From: Nonomuraea sp. NEAU-A123
GTDB taxonomy: Bacteria > Actinomycetota > Actinomycetes > Streptosporangiales > Streptosporangiaceae
Direction of reading: 5' to 3'
DNA: 64,000 nt
NCBI RefSeq assembly: GCF_018603905.1
Contig: NZ_JAHFZZ010000014.1
Location: forward strand, 236,740-300,739
Under the pieces are notes generated by a model, which had not been told where the DNA came from, made no database searches, and was given only the letters and a program-made list of their open reading frames with translations. Numbering within the stretch: the stretch's first letter is position 1; each line of letters starts with the position of its first letter. Positions 62,516 to 64,000 of this stretch are shown piece by piece. Position numbers and translations under genes: made by a program.

Positions 62516-64000
62516 ATGGCTGCAGCTCACGGCGAACTCCGCGAACTGATGTCCGGCCAGCTCGCCATGTGGTACGCCCAGCGATTCGCGCCGGACAACT
62601 GGAGCTTCCGCATCGCGGAGTACATGGAGATCCGCGGTGAAGTCGACCTCGCGCTGCTCGAACGGGCGGCGCGCCGGCGGCTGGAAGAGGTCGAGGCCTT
62701 TCGGCTGCGCTTCCGGGTGATCGACGGCGTCCCCCTGCAGTACGTGCACGATGTGCGCGACTACCCCGTACCCGTCGTCGATGTCAGTGCCGAGCCCGAT
62801 CCGCACGCCGCCGCCGAGGAGTGGATGCGCGCCGACCTCCACGGGCCCGTGAACCTCGAGGGCGGCAGCCTGTCGGCCACCGCGCTCATCAGGCTCGCCG
62901 ACGACCTCGTCTACTGGTACAGCTCGGTCCACCACTGCGCCATGGACGGGCAGGGCGGCGTGCTCGTCGCGACCCGGGGCGCGGAGCTGTACACGGCGTA
63001 CCTGGAGGGCCGTCCGGCCGAGGACGGGGCCGTGGAGCCGGTGTCGGTGCTGTTCGACGCCGACCGGGCCTACCGCGAGTCCGCCGACTTCGAGCAGGAC
63101 CGCCAATACTGGCTCGACCGGCTCGCCGACCTCCCGATCGTGACGGCCGGCGGCTCGAACCGGATCCGCCGTGCCCAGCAGGCCCCCCTCCGGTACACCG
63201 ACGACGTCGCCCCCTCGGAGGCCGCCGGGCTCAAGACAGCCGCGCGCCGCCTGCGGACCAGCCTCGCCGGCCTGTCCATCGCCGCGGCGGCCCTCTACCA
63301 GCACCGGATGACCGGGGAACGGGACGTCGTCATCGGCATCCCCGTACGCGCCCGCGCCGGCAAGCGGGAGATGGCGATCCCCGGCATGACCTCGAACATC
63401 CTGCCGCTGCGTCTCACCATCGACCCCGGCACCACTGCCGCCGACCTGCTCCGGCAGACCGCCCAGGCGATCAGGGAAGGGCTGCGGCGCCAGCGCTACC
63501 GGTACGAGGACATGCACACCGACCTGCGGGTCGCCGAGGGCGAACTGTGCGGGCTGCTGGTGAACGTCATGTCGTTCGACTACGACCTGCGCTTCGGCGA
63601 CTGCGCCATCACCGCGCACAACCTGTCGACCGGGACCGTCAACGGTATCCGGATCGACCTCTATGACCGGTCGGGACTGCAGGTCAACGTCGATGTGAAC
63701 CCGGACCTGCACGACCTGGACGCGGCGGCCGACGTGTCGCGGCGGTATCTGAGCGTGCTGCGCTGGCTGGCGGGCGCCGCCGGCGAGGACCGCGTCAGCG
63801 GGGCGGAACTCCTCGACGACGAGGAGCGGCGCCTGGTGGTGGAGGAGTGGAACGACACGGCTGGCGAGGTGTTGTCGGGGTCGTTGGTGGGGTTGTTCGA
63901 GGCGCAGGTGGGGCGGTCGCCTGGGGCGGTGGCGGTGGTGGGGCCGGGTGGGGAGCGGGTGTCGTTTGCGGAGTTGGATGGGCGGGCGAATCGGTTGGCG
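62516..64000 (+). CDS. Non-ribosomal peptide synthetase, first module (C-A...), 3' end outside window
   Basis: The open frame from ATG 62516 runs off the window. Residues 8-430 are a condensation domain: SGQLAMWYAQRFAPDN (C1-like), active-site HHCAMDGQGG (C3, HHxxxDG), IGIPVRARAGK (C5-like) and an RYRYEDMHTD (C7-like) segment. From about residue 450 an adenylation domain begins (LVGLFEAQVGRSPGAVAVVG, SFAELDGRANRLA). The gene starts directly with a C domain lacking a loading A-T, as in EntF, so it should receive an acyl or aminoacyl group from a separate carrier. Codon usage changes sharply near 63865 (see findings). A weak ribosome site makes the start slightly uncertain. Confidence 0.9.
   Translation, partial: MAAAHGELRELMSGQLAMWYAQRFAPDNWSFRIAEYMEIRGEVDLALLERAARRRLEEVEAFRLRFRVIDGVPLQYVHDVRDYPVPVVDVSAEPDPHAAAEEWMRADLHGPVNLEGGSLSATALIRLADDLVYWYSSVHHCAMDGQGGVLVATRGAELYTAYLEGRPAEDGAVEPVSVLFDADRAYRESADFEQDRQYWLDRLADLPIVTAGGSNRIRRAQQAPLRYTDDVAPSEAAGLKTAARRLRTSLAGLSIAAAALYQHRMTGERDVVIGIPVRARAGKREMAIPGMTSNILPLRLTIDPGTTAADLLRQTAQAIREGLRRQRYRYEDMHTDLRVAEGELCGLLVNVMSFDYDLRFGDCAITAHNLSTGTVNGIRIDLYDRSGLQVNVDVNPDLHDLDAAADVSRRYLSVLRWLAGAAGEDRVSGAELLDDEERRLVVEEWNDTAGEVLSGSLVGLFEAQVGRSPGAVAVVGPGGERVSFAELDGRANRLA

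Overview
The window is very GC-rich actinomycete chromosome. Coding capacity, codon usage, many GTG starts, Tat/Sec-secreted carbohydrate enzymes and a 4-hydroxyphenylglycine (Hpg) NRPS locus suggest a Streptosporangiaceae-type organism such as Nonomuraea; that assignment is an inference from content and style, not from a marker gene. No tRNA, rRNA or CRISPR array was recognised.

Region 1 (1-8.7 kb) is miscellaneous: the 3' part of an FHA-ABC exporter, a secreted cyclophilin, a secreted PIG-L deacetylase with a lectin-like C-terminal half, a broken transposase, an idonate/gluconate-type dehydrogenase pair and a LysR regulator. Region 2 (8.9-15.4 kb) is a tight seven-gene catabolic operon: three 5-oxoprolinase-like subunits, an MHS-type transporter, an SDR, a class I aminotransferase and an RraA-type aldolase. 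The gene order suggests opening of a lactam amino acid, transamination and aldol cleavage.

Region 3 (15.5-44 kb) is a polysaccharide-utilisation and sugar-uptake zone. It holds a PL8 lyase, a serine protease, a patch of gene debris, a TetR-LacI chimeric regulator divergent from two giant secreted multidomain proteins (GSDH-PKD-CBM6 and ThuA-DUF1080-CBM6-GH99-like), and then a locus of secreted F5/8C-bearing glucanases (GH16, GH16-like plus GH-A, tandem beta-helix), two DUF1996 proteins and a LacI regulator. Five copies of the perfect palindrome GAGAGCGCTCTC mark the promoters of this glucan locus. A DeoR-LacI hybrid regulator, a sugar ABC transporter and a D-2-hydroxyacid dehydrogenase follow, then a secreted lipase-like protein.

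Region 4 (45.5-64 kb) is the left part of an NRPS biosynthetic gene cluster that runs off the right end. It makes Hpg (prephenate dehydrogenase, HmaS and an Hmo-HpgT fusion). It encodes a CmlA-type diiron beta-hydroxylase, a SyrP/TauD-type hydroxylase and a P450, and opens an NRPS gene with a condensation domain. A minus-strand operon downstream of prephenate dehydrogenase adds an unknown protein, a GH3-type amido synthetase, an HMG-CoA-reductase/phosphotransferase fusion, a thymidylate-kinase-like P-loop kinase and a second unknown protein. I do not recognise this gene set from known Hpg clusters. Three divergent intergenic regions each carry a StrR/Bbr-type palindrome (GTNCAACTG-N11-CA(C/G)TTGAAC), so one pathway regulator outside the window probably controls all of it.
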